A stretch of DNA of 64,000 nucleotides from the NCBI GenBank assembly GCA_965222745.1, contig CBDCUW010000005.1, forward strand, positions 3,286,001 through 3,350,000, read 5' to 3'. Of the stretch, positions 55,184 through 63,700 are shown piece after piece. The translations under genes and the position numbers were made by a program. The stretch's first letter is position 1. The number at the start of each line of letters is the position of its first letter. This DNA is from CBDCUW01 sp965222745. Its GTDB lineage: Bacteria > Planctomycetota > Planctomycetia > Pirellulales > Pirellulaceae. The notes under the pieces are model-generated. The model made no database searches. It saw nothing but the letters and a program-made list of their open reading frames with translations, and was not told the origin of the DNA.

Positions 55184-55921
55184 ATGTTGTTGTCCATTTT
55201 ACGAACTTACCCGGTCACCCTCTTTGTTTCGTCGATGGCGTTGCTTTGTTGGGCGAACCCGACGGTGACCGAGTGGTTACAAACCGACTTCACCGCAATC
55301 GCTGGCGGACAGTGGTGGCGAACGTGGACCGGCCACCTGACCCATTACGATGGCAATCATCTGCTTTGGGACCTGCTGATGTTCGCTGGTCTGGGTGCTG
55401 CCTGCGAACGACGACACGGCGTCACTTTCGGCCCCGTGATGGTGGCCATGATGACTGTCATCTCTGCAGCGATCGCGAAGTATTGTCCGCAAATCGAGGT
55501 CTATCGTGGTTTGAGCGGCTTGGATACCGGGCTTTTTGTTTGGTTTGTCGCCGATCAATTCCGTGATTGTCGGCGAGACCAGCAGTGGCTCACCGCCGTG
55601 ATCTGGTTGCTGCCCGGTGTGGGCCTGATCGGAAAACTGTTGTACGAAGCCGTGACCGGCCAAACTTTGTTCGTCAATTCGTCGGACTTCACGCCACTGG
55701 TCCAATCACATTTGGCCGGCGCGTTGGTCGGACTGCTGCTCAGTGTCGGAATCGATTGGACAAAAGGAACACCGCCGTCGTCACCTGCGACCGAGGCGTC
55801 CTCTACAATGGCATCATTGATTCCTCCGCCGAGAATTCGTGATGCTTCATCCAACCAAACCGCTATCGATCGCACTGGTCGTCCTTTCCACGCTGCTTGG
55901 CGGTTCCTCCGTTGCCGCTGA
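55184..55921 (+). CDS. Rhombosortase-like rhomboid intramembrane serine protease
   Basis: 245 aa, ATG start. Five or six hydrophobic segments. Catalytic Ser111 in YRGLSGLDTGLF and His176 in VQSHLAGALVG are the rhomboid dyad, and HLTHYDGNHLLWDLLMFAGL in the second helix matches the conserved His/Asn region. Size, GLSG and His/Asn placement fit the rhombosortase branch more than large rhomboids. Probably processes the C-terminal tail of the VIT/VWA protein encoded 14 nt upstream; inferred from gene pairing. About 50 C-terminal residues after the last helix overlap the next gene by 80 nt and look unstructured. Confidence 0.85.
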   Translation: MLLSILRTYPVTLFVSSMALLCWANPTVTEWLQTDFTAIAGGQWWRTWTGHLTHYDGNHLLWDLLMFAGLGAACERRHGVTFGPVMVAMMTVISAAIAKYCPQIEVYRGLSGLDTGLFVWFVADQFRDCRRDQQWLTAVIWLLPGVGLIGKLLYEAVTGQTLFVNSSDFTPLVQSHLAGALVGLLLSVGIDWTKGTPPSSPATEASSTMASLIPPPRIRDASSNQTAIDRTGRPFHAAWRFLRCR

Positions 55922-58571
55922 TTGGCCTCAGGCACTTGGCAACAGCTTGCGATCGGGCAACTTTCCGGAGGTGCAACTCCCCTCGTCGGTGAACTTCGTC
56001 GCCGCGATTCCGACCACCGACGCGATCCTTGCCGCTCCCGTGGTTGCTGGCGGCAAGGTGTTTGTGATCGATGGTTCGGGCGTCTTGTTTGCCGTCGATA
56101 CAAAAACCTTCGATGTGGTTTGGCGGTTCGCAACGGCCGGCGGCGCAGGCAACTGCAACAACGTTGCTTCCCCGGCCGTGATCGGCGATTTTGTACACGT
56201 TGGCACCATGGCGGGCCACTACTATGTGCTGGACCGCAATACCGGTTCGGTGATTCGAAAAATCGATTGCGGCGAACCGATCTTTGCTTCTCCAGCAGTC
56301 GGTCGCCAGCGAGTTTATTTTGCAACGTTGGGTGCGAAGGTTTATTCGGTTCGCCCCGATGGGGATCAAGTTTGGACTTGGGACTTCGTGAAAGAGGTCG
56401 TCGGCTTCGAAGGCGATCGCTGGAAAGGAGAAGACTGGTTGGCTTTTCGGGGTGACCGCGTTACCTGGCGAGATCACTTTGTATGTTCGCGGGATATCTG
56501 CTTGGTCGATCAAACGGTGGTGATGCCAGCCGGCGGACGGACCGTTTTTTTAGAAGATGCGGGCGACCATCCTCAACTGCGCGCTGTTGCGCAGATACCT
56601 GACTATGTTGGCAAGGAGTTTCCGGCAACCTTTGGCCAAAGCGCCGATGCCCAAGGCAATGTCTACGTCCAGTGGCATCGCCGCGACAACGCTGGCCGCG
56701 TGGAGATCATGCGTCTTGGCTCCTCGGATCAGAACGATACTTCATCCAAAGTCGAAACCAGCGTCGTTCCGGGTACAGAAACATCGATCGACCAACATGG
56801 CCTGTTGAGTTTTGCGTCGGTCAGCGTTCGTGGAAAAGATGTCTACCGCGTGCGGCCGGAACATGGCGCCGGATTGTGCCGGCACACCGTCGGCAGCCAG
56901 CAACCGCCGGTGGTGTTGTGCGATGCCGGGTCGATTTGCCCGCCGGTTCTGACCAGGGATCACGCTGTCTACGGCGGTCTTGACGGCAAACTGTACATCG
57001 TGCCGCTGGGCGACGGAAAAACGGTCTCACTTGCCACCCCTTTCGGATCTCCGATCACTGCATCGGTCGCGATCGCCGAAGATCAGATCTTTGTTCCTTG
57101 CGAGGATGGTTATCTGTACGTGGGTGGAAAGGCAGATCGGGCGCAAACCGACAAGACTGCCAGTCCGCATGCCGGTTTACCGGCCAAGGACCTTCAACTC
57201 TGGAAGATCCGCAGCCCGCTCACCGGCCCGTATGCCGATGACAAATACAACTGGTATACCAACTACGGCGACTTTGCCGGAACCAACGCGAACGACCAGG
57301 GATTGCAACCACCGCTAAGGATGCGTTGGGCCCGGCGTTTGGAAGGAACGGTCAAGCATTTGCCGGTATGCGGCGGCGGCCGGTTGTACATGCACACCGC
57401 CGAAGGCCAAGTCATCGCAGTGGAACAGGACACGGGCCGTTTGCTTTGGCGACGGTATTGGCCCGATGTGTACCTGTCATTCACCTCGCCCCTGTACGCC
57501 GACGGCAAGTTGATTGTGCCGCAGGCCGGGATCGAGCAATCGCGGATGCGTTGTCTGGACGCAGAAACCGGCAAACTGTTGTGGGAAGCGCCGTTTACTG
57601 GTTCGCCAAGTTGGAGCCGGCAGTTTCCACCGGTCGTGCACGGAAACGTCGCCATCTACGCATCCGGTTCGGGCGACTATGCGGCTCAGGGCACCGAAAA
57701 GCCGTTCACCTTCCGCGGCCAGCCTGTCGATCGGGGCGGGAAAGAAGTGATGAGCTGGATTTACTCCAACGACAACCCGTACTATCCCAGAAACCATCGT
57801 CCCCGAATTTGGGCTTGGGACTTGGAGACGGGCAACGTGGTTTGGGAAAAAGACTTTTCGCAGTACGGTCGAGGCGGCAACGACTGCGGCATCTGCATCT
57901 TGGACGGCAAGCTCTTTTACTCCGTTTTCTTCGGGTATGCCGAAAGTGCTCGCCGCCGTCGCGGATTGCCGGCGGAAAACAACGGCTTGACCGCCAGGTT
58001 GGATCCCGCGACGGGCGAAGTCGAGTGGCTGACGACCGACTACTACGTCACCTCCAAGTGTACGCTCAGTTCGCGCGACGGACGAATTTACATCGGCGGG
58101 TTCAATCGCGCCAAAGAAGGAACGGACGACCGCTTCGTTTGGTGCCTGGATGCCAAAGACGGATCGTTGGTTTGGAAGTCCGACGCGGTGACTTCGGCAT
58201 TGAACGTCGTCACGGTGGGAGAGCAATTCATCTTTTCCAACGCGCTGCGGGGAAAGGGAAACATCTTTGACCGGCAGACCGGAAAAGTCAGCGGCAGCAT
58301 CGGACACAACTACGCCTGCTGCCGTTTCACACTTTCCGAGCCCTACGTACTGGGAGCAAACATGGACATGATCGATCTGTCGGCCGACGGCAAATTGGTT
58401 TCGACAGGCCCGGCGATCGATTCGCGAGAATGTTTGGGCGCGGTCGTTTCCAACGGCCGAATTTTTTACATGTCACAAGCAAGCGGATTCGTGGTCTCGC
58501 AAACCTACGGCAAAGAATCAAAAAACTTGCCCGCCGTCTGGGAGCGATCACCGTCAACATCAAGCCGGTGA
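55842..58571 (+). CDS. Large PQQ-like beta-propeller protein, secreted
   Basis: 909 aa from the ATG at 55842 (GTG directly before it), signal peptide (PLSIALVVLSTLLGGSSVAA), then DWPQALGNSLRSGN. Propeller blades: VFVIDGSGVLFAVDTKTFDV, YYVLDRNTGSVIRKIDCGEP, VIAVEQDTGRLLWRRYWPDV, RMRCLDAETGKLLWEAPFTG. About 15 blades in two halves, so probably two propellers. Residues WDFVKEVVGFEGDRW and CSRDICLVDQTVV break the pattern. Whether it binds PQQ cannot be told. Its start lies inside the rhombosortase gene (80-nt overlap), so it may be translated with it. Possible substrate or partner of the sorting pair; unproven. Confidence 0.88.
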   Translation: MLHPTKPLSIALVVLSTLLGGSSVAADWPQALGNSLRSGNFPEVQLPSSVNFVAAIPTTDAILAAPVVAGGKVFVIDGSGVLFAVDTKTFDVVWRFATAGGAGNCNNVASPAVIGDFVHVGTMAGHYYVLDRNTGSVIRKIDCGEPIFASPAVGRQRVYFATLGAKVYSVRPDGDQVWTWDFVKEVVGFEGDRWKGEDWLAFRGDRVTWRDHFVCSRDICLVDQTVVMPAGGRTVFLEDAGDHPQLRAVAQIPDYVGKEFPATFGQSADAQGNVYVQWHRRDNAGRVEIMRLGSSDQNDTSSKVETSVVPGTETSIDQHGLLSFASVSVRGKDVYRVRPEHGAGLCRHTVGSQQPPVVLCDAGSICPPVLTRDHAVYGGLDGKLYIVPLGDGKTVSLATPFGSPITASVAIAEDQIFVPCEDGYLYVGGKADRAQTDKTASPHAGLPAKDLQLWKIRSPLTGPYADDKYNWYTNYGDFAGTNANDQGLQPPLRMRWARRLEGTVKHLPVCGGGRLYMHTAEGQVIAVEQDTGRLLWRRYWPDVYLSFTSPLYADGKLIVPQAGIEQSRMRCLDAETGKLLWEAPFTGSPSWSRQFPPVVHGNVAIYASGSGDYAAQGTEKPFTFRGQPVDRGGKEVMSWIYSNDNPYYPRNHRPRIWAWDLETGNVVWEKDFSQYGRGGNDCGICILDGKLFYSVFFGYAESARRRRGLPAENNGLTARLDPATGEVEWLTTDYYVTSKCTLSSRDGRIYIGGFNRAKEGTDDRFVWCLDAKDGSLVWKSDAVTSALNVVTVGEQFIFSNALRGKGNIFDRQTGKVSGSIGHNYACCRFTLSEPYVLGANMDMIDLSADGKLVSTGPAIDSRECLGAVVSNGRIFYMSQASGFVVSQTYGKESKNLPAVWERSPSTSSR

Positions 58572-58574
58572 TCG
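58545..58574. terminator. Hairpin at the end of the propeller gene
   Basis: CGATCACCG pairs with CGGTGATCG around a 12-nt loop; the TGA stop is inside the right arm. No T-run follows, so a weak terminator or mRNA end signal at best. Confidence 0.3.
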
Positions 58575-58607
58575 ATCGGTAGGGACGGGTAGGCGGCAAC
58601 TCGGCTG

Positions 58608-59057
58608 ATGAAAAAGAAAGCACCGATGCGCGGGAAGCCACTTCCAGTCGTCAACCGTTGTGGGGACTGCACCGCATGCTGCACCGTGATCGCGATTGCC
58701 GAGCTACAGAAGGATGCTTATCAAGATTGCCCGCACCTGACACAGCGCGGGTGTGGTCAGTACTCTCAGCGTCCTCAAGTCTGCCGACGATTCGAGTGCA
58801 TGTACCTTTCCGACGGCTGGGGTGACCGGCCCGGCGGCGAGGTGATGCGACCCGATCGCTGCGGTTTGTTGGTGTACGGTTTCCAAAGCGAACAGGGCGA
58901 GCCCGCAATAAGAATCTCGGAAGTGTTCCCCGGCGCGCTGCAACAGGAAGTCGGCAAGCAACTGGTCCCCAGCCTGCTTGAAAAGGGTTACGTCATCGCC
59001 ATTCATCGCCAGGGTCAACCGCCTTATCTGATCAGGCAGCAAGTCCAGGGCGAATGA
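58608..59057 (+). CDS. YkgJ-family cysteine cluster protein
   Basis: 149 aa, ATG start. Clusters CGDCTACC near residue 18, CPHL and GCGQYSQRPQVCRRFEC around residues 41-65 and DRCG near 85 give eight cysteines in the YkgJ/UPF0153 arrangement, which probably binds zinc or an iron-sulfur cluster. Cytoplasmic, function unknown in the family. It follows the PQQ propeller after a short gap with a possible hairpin. Confidence 0.85.
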   Translation: MKKKAPMRGKPLPVVNRCGDCTACCTVIAIAELQKDAYQDCPHLTQRGCGQYSQRPQVCRRFECMYLSDGWGDRPGGEVMRPDRCGLLVYGFQSEQGEPAIRISEVFPGALQQEVGKQLVPSLLEKGYVIAIHRQGQPPYLIRQQVQGE

Positions 59058-59173
59058 TCGACGACGGAACCGGCTTCGTTTTCAGAAATGACGAAGTGAT
59101 GGTAGGCTGAAGCATGGAACCTGCCCAAACACGAACAAACTTCGTTCGACTTGTAGGCCTGCAAGGGTGCGAA

Positions 59174-60463
59174 ATGCCAAATGCCACCGAATCCCACCGT
59201 CACCTGTTGGCCGTCGCGATCATCTTCTCCCTTGCCCTTGAGTCTTCTTCTTCCGCTCAATCCTTCGTCCAACGAAGGAAAGTTCGTGTGACGGCTCCGA
59301 CGACGATCGATTGGACTTACGCCGTGTCGGGCAAGAGCCATGCGGAAGTGCCAGAAGATCTTTTGCCGGAATACAAACCAACCGCACAACGTTTTGACCT
59401 GTACGCACCACGGGGCGCCGTCGCGGGAAAATTGCCGGTCATTTTGTTCATCTCGTTTCGCGACACTCCCATGGGCTGGGACCTCGTGGGGCCAACGTGC
59501 ATGCGGGAAGGCGTGATCTACATTGGTCCCCACGGTGCCGGCAACTCCACGCCCAGTGCAGAGCGAATTCGCATCGCCCTGGATTGTCTTGACGAAGTGA
59601 GACGCAACTTTCCCATCGATCCCGACCGAACTTATCTCGCTGGATACTCCGGTGGTGGAACCATGGCGGCACAGATCGCGATGATGCTGCCCGAGTATTT
59701 CGGAGGAGTCATCGCCTCTAACATGGTTGTGCGGCCGCCGCCAACGCCGTGGCATCGAGACCGAATGATCCACCGGCTGAGCATCGCTTCGATTGTCGGT
59801 GAAAACGAAATGGCGGGGCTCGAAATGGCCCGAATCCAAACGCCGTTTTTGCAAAGCTTAGGAGTACGAGCCCGATGCCAAGTGCTTCCGCGGCGGGGGC
59901 ACGCCGCACCACCGCCCCAAACATTCGATTCAGCGTTTCATTGGCTCGAACAAGCAGCCGCCGACCGACGAAGTAGCGCCGAGTCGCGGCCTGTTCTCCG
60001 GATTCAGGGCCGCGTTACCCGTGAAGAGTTTGCCGCGGCGGTACTGGATGACTGCAAGACGCTGCTAGAAGACACTTCGACAATCCGCTCGTCCCTGGGG
60101 ATGCTCGACGAAATTCAAAGAAGGTGGTCCGATTTGCCTGTGGCGGAAGAAGCGGCTGCACTGCAACAGGAGTATGCCGCCCGCCAACAACAACCTTGGG
60201 TCGAAGAGGGACGAATCGAGCTCCTGCGTGAATCGCATTTTCTCGCTCAAACTTACGAATCGGCGGCACGGGCGCGATTTGGATTGACCAAAGCTCAACG
60301 AGCGGTGTATGCATTGAATGCGATTGGCAACTACACCATCATCACTCGTGAAACGACCGATGAAAACGAATCGAATGAAGCCCAACAGCGGATTAGTGAT
60401 CTGCGCACGATTGCTGAAAACATCCCGATGAAAAGAAATTCAAAGCCAGCTCCTGCTCCATGA
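59174..60463 (+). CDS. Secreted alpha/beta hydrolase (PHB depolymerase/esterase-like)
   Basis: 429 aa from the ATG at 59174, supported by AAGGG 6 nt upstream and by a signal peptide (LLAVAIIFSLALESSSSAQS); an ATG at 59114 is an alternative. LPVILFISFRDTPMGW gives the oxyanion-type strand and YLAGYSGGGTMAAQIA the GxSxG nucleophile elbow. A His candidate is in RRGHAAPP. The last ~170 residues are helical and charged, possibly a coiled-coil tail (LLEDTSTIRSSLGMLDEIQR). Esterase of unknown substrate. Convergent with the subtilisin gene, only 16 bp apart. Confidence 0.82.
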   Translation: MPNATESHRHLLAVAIIFSLALESSSSAQSFVQRRKVRVTAPTTIDWTYAVSGKSHAEVPEDLLPEYKPTAQRFDLYAPRGAVAGKLPVILFISFRDTPMGWDLVGPTCMREGVIYIGPHGAGNSTPSAERIRIALDCLDEVRRNFPIDPDRTYLAGYSGGGTMAAQIAMMLPEYFGGVIASNMVVRPPPTPWHRDRMIHRLSIASIVGENEMAGLEMARIQTPFLQSLGVRARCQVLPRRGHAAPPPQTFDSAFHWLEQAAADRRSSAESRPVLRIQGRVTREEFAAAVLDDCKTLLEDTSTIRSSLGMLDEIQRRWSDLPVAEEAAALQQEYAARQQQPWVEEGRIELLRESHFLAQTYESAARARFGLTKAQRAVYALNAIGNYTIITRETTDENESNEAQQRISDLRTIAENIPMKRNSKPAPAP

Positions 60464-60479
60464 TTTTCAGGATCGCCGA

Positions 60480-62933
60480 CTAGTCGACCGAGACGACTTC
60501 CAGCCCGTTGATCACAGCCCAGAAGTTGCTGCCGCCCTGGTCTTGCAGACGAAGGTTCAGTTGTCCGTCATTGACCGTCGTGCGGTAGGTGTTGACCTCG
60601 AATTGCCAGGGGCCGGTCGTGACGGTATCGATCTGAACACCTTCCAAAAACACGCCCATTTGATCGTGAGAAATCAAGACTTCTCCCATCGTCACGGTCA
60701 CGTCGTACTCGCCGTTGGGAAGATCCACCGCAAAAGTCGCGTCGTTCGTGTAGTTGACGTCGCGAGTCAACGGGTCGCCCCCACGATTGATCGAAAAGAC
60801 CGAACCGGATTGCCAGCCATGTCCGACCGAAGCATCGTACGAGTCATTGTGAACGACGCGTGCGTAATCGGTTTCCAGTGGTGAGTCGGCCGTGCCGAAG
60901 TCAAAGCGACCGACGTATTGCGGCCCCGCTTGAAGTGTGAACGTCGTCTCGAATTGGTCGTCCGGCGCTTCGCCTCCGGTTCCGTCACCATCTTGATCCA
61001 TCAAGTTCCCAGCAACGTCAGCGATATTCGGACCGATCACCAGACGATAGTCTCCCGGCGTGTTTTGGGAATCGAAAGTGATTTCAAAATCGCCGGGGGC
61101 CGTTTGATTGACGCCGGTGGGAGCGATCGGTCCGCTGGGACCTTCCAACACAGCGACGTCGTCGAGCGTAAAGCTGCTAGTCTGGATCGCTTCGCCAAAC
61201 GAAACGGTGACCCGGTCGATCGGCCCGGCGATGTTTCCAGCGGTATCGGTCGAAACAACGACGGGGCTGGTGGTGTCGGGACCGACAAAGATGACATCCA
61301 ATCCGTTGATCACCGTCCAAGCGTTGGCGCCGCCCAAGTCTAGCAGTCCAAGATTCAATTGCCCATCCGACACGCTGGTTCGATAAGTATTGACGGCATA
61401 CTCCCAAGCGGCGGTGGTGACCGAATCGATTTGAACGCCCTCCAACAACACACCCATCTGGTCGCGGCCCACCAGGGCCTCGCCCATCGTCACGGTCACA
61501 TCGTATTCGCCGTTGGGAAGATCGAGCGCGAAGACCGCATCCTTGGTGTAGTTCAAATCACGAGTCAGCGGATCGCCGCCACGATTGATCGAAAAGACCG
61601 AACCGGACTGCCAACCGTATCCGACCGAGGCGTTGTACGTGTCGTTGTGAACGATCCGCGTGTAGTCGGTTTCCAGTGGCGAATCGGCCGTGCCGAAATC
61701 AAAACGACCGACGTACTGCGGACCCGCCTCGAGCGTGAACGTCGTCTCGAATTCGTCCTCGCCCACTTCGCCTCCGGTTCCGTCACCATCTTGATCCATC
61801 AAGTTCCCGGCAACATCGGTGATGTTCGGACCGATCACCAAACGGTAGTCTCCCGCCGTGTTCTGGGAATCGAAAGTGATTTCAAAGTCGCCGGGGGCCG
61901 TTTGGTTGACACCGGTGGGAGCGATCGGTCCGCCCGGACCTTCCAACACGACGACGTCATCGATCGTAAAGCTGGCAGCCTGGATCGCTTCGCCAAACGA
62001 CACCGTGATTCGATCGATCGGTCCCGTCACCGTGCCGGCCGCATCGGTCGAAACGACAACGGGACTGGTGGTGTCGGGACCGACAAAGATGACATCCAAT
62101 CCGTTGATCACCGTCCAAGCGTTGGCGCCGCCCAAATCCAGCAGACCGAGGTTCAATTGCCCGTCAGCCACGCTGGTTCGATAAGTATTGACGGCGTACT
62201 CCCAAGCGGCGGTAGTGACCGAATCGACTTGAACTCCCTCCAACAACACGCCCATCTGGTCACGGCCCACCAGAGCCTCGCCCATCGTTACGGTCACATC
62301 GTATTCGCCGTTGGGAAGATCGAGCGCGAAGACCGCATCCTTGGTGTAGTTCAAATCACGAGTCAGCGGATCGCCGCCGCGATTGATCGAAAAGACCGTG
62401 CCCGACTGCCAACCGTATCCAACCGAGGCATCGTAGGTGTCGTTGTGAACGATCCGCGTGTAGTCGGTTTCCAGTGGCGAATCGGCCGTGCCGAAATCAA
62501 AACGACCGACGTACTGTGGACCTGTTTCGAGCGTGAACGTTGTCTCGAATTGGTCATCCGATGCTTCGCCTCCGGTTCCGTCACCATCTTGATCCATCAA
62601 GTTTCCGGCAACATCGGTGATGCTGGGGCCAACCACCAGGCGGTAGTCTCCCGGCGTGTTCTGGGAATCGAAAGTGATTTCAAAGTCGCCGGGTGCTATT
62701 TGGTTGACGCCTGTGGGAGTGATCGGTCCGCCCGGACCTTCCAACACGGCGACGTCACTGAGTGTAAAGCTGCTGGCCTGGATCGCTTCGCCAAACGAAA
62801 CGGTGATTCGATCGATCGGTCCTGTTACCGTGCCGGCCGCGTCGGTGGAAACAACATGGGGACTGGTCACATCGGGCCCGGCAAAGACAACATCCAATCC
62901 ATTGATCACCGCCCAAGCATTGCTGCCGCCCAA
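60480..62933 (-). CDS. C-terminal repeat region of subtilisin-like protein, downstream of in-frame stop
   Basis: 817 codons in the same frame as the protease part but after the TAA at 62937-62939; the first codon here is a TTG with no ribosome site, so it is probably not an independent gene. It carries repeats of 266 residues. Each has an Ig-like/SwmA-type part (VSTDAAGTVTGPIDRITVSF, DFEITFDSQNTPGDYRLVVG, MDQDGDGTGGE with calcium-type acidic loop) and a malectin-like part (VGRFDFGTADSPLETDYTRI, LPNGEYDVTVTMGE, AWTVINGLDVIF). The last repeat is shorter and ends at 60480. Presumably surface adhesion or glycan-binding modules if read. Confidence 0.75.
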   Translation of the reverse strand: MGGSNAWAVINGLDVVFAGPDVTSPHVVSTDAAGTVTGPIDRITVSFGEAIQASSFTLSDVAVLEGPGGPITPTGVNQIAPGDFEITFDSQNTPGDYRLVVGPSITDVAGNLMDQDGDGTGGEASDDQFETTFTLETGPQYVGRFDFGTADSPLETDYTRIVHNDTYDASVGYGWQSGTVFSINRGGDPLTRDLNYTKDAVFALDLPNGEYDVTVTMGEALVGRDQMGVLLEGVQVDSVTTAAWEYAVNTYRTSVADGQLNLGLLDLGGANAWTVINGLDVIFVGPDTTSPVVVSTDAAGTVTGPIDRITVSFGEAIQAASFTIDDVVVLEGPGGPIAPTGVNQTAPGDFEITFDSQNTAGDYRLVIGPNITDVAGNLMDQDGDGTGGEVGEDEFETTFTLEAGPQYVGRFDFGTADSPLETDYTRIVHNDTYNASVGYGWQSGSVFSINRGGDPLTRDLNYTKDAVFALDLPNGEYDVTVTMGEALVGRDQMGVLLEGVQIDSVTTAAWEYAVNTYRTSVSDGQLNLGLLDLGGANAWTVINGLDVIFVGPDTTSPVVVSTDTAGNIAGPIDRVTVSFGEAIQTSSFTLDDVAVLEGPSGPIAPTGVNQTAPGDFEITFDSQNTPGDYRLVIGPNIADVAGNLMDQDGDGTGGEAPDDQFETTFTLQAGPQYVGRFDFGTADSPLETDYARVVHNDSYDASVGHGWQSGSVFSINRGGDPLTRDVNYTNDATFAVDLPNGEYDVTVTMGEVLISHDQMGVFLEGVQIDTVTTGPWQFEVNTYRTTVNDGQLNLRLQDQGGSNFWAVINGLEVVSVD

Positions 62934-63700
62934 GTCTTAAAGTCCAAGGTTCAGTTGCCCGTCACTGACGCTGGTGCGATAGGTATTCGCGACAAACTGC
63001 CCGGCAGCGGTGGAGACAGAATCCATCTGCACACCTTCCAAAAACACTCCCATCAAGTCATGCGAAAGGATGTGTTCTCCGAGAGTGACAATCACGTCGT
63101 ACTCACCGTTGGGCAAATCGACGGCAAAAGTCGCGTTGGCGGTGTAGTTGATGTCGGCGGTGAGCGGATCGCCACCACGATCGAGTGAAAAGACAGGACC
63201 GGTTTGCCACCCGTATCCCGACGCAGTGCTATACGTATCGCTGTGCACCACGCGTGTGTAGCCTGCCGCTACCGGCGAAATCGCAGTGCCAAAATCATAC
63301 CGGGCAACCGCGTCGGCTTTGACAACCTGATGGTTGAACTCGTCGCCAGGAATTTCACCCCCTGTACCGTTTCCGTTCTGATCCATCTGGTTACCAAATC
63401 GGTCCAGAATACCGGGCGACACGATCAGATCGTACTGGCCCGCTTCGGACTGGATCGGAAAGGTCAAATCGAATTGTCGGCTATTCGATCCTGCCACCGG
63501 GTCGATCGACGTGATGCCGATATTACCTTGAGGACCGGAAAACTGAGCGATGTCCGCCAGCGTGAACGTCGACGCGTCGATCGACTCGTTGAACGAGATT
63601 CGCAGGCTGCTGAAGGGTTCCAAAACAAGTCCGTCAGGTTGGACATCGGCAATCTGCGGCCCGGTGGTATCGGGCTCTAGCGACGAAGCAAGATTGAGCC
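60480..63700 (-). repeat. Four tandem repeat units of 798 bp
   Basis: Equivalent points recur at 60910, 61708 and 62506 (the same CCGACGTA site), exactly 798 bp (266 codons) apart; the matching but diverged site lies near 63289-63306 in the first unit. Units at ~61.3-62.1 and 62.1-62.9 kb are nearly identical at DNA level, which points to recent duplication. Confidence 0.85.

Noticed and set aside
61359..63188. 609-codon plus-strand frame opposite the malectin-like repeats
   Set aside because: Shadow of repeated coding sequence on the minus strand; it lacks a ribosome site and shows no domain.
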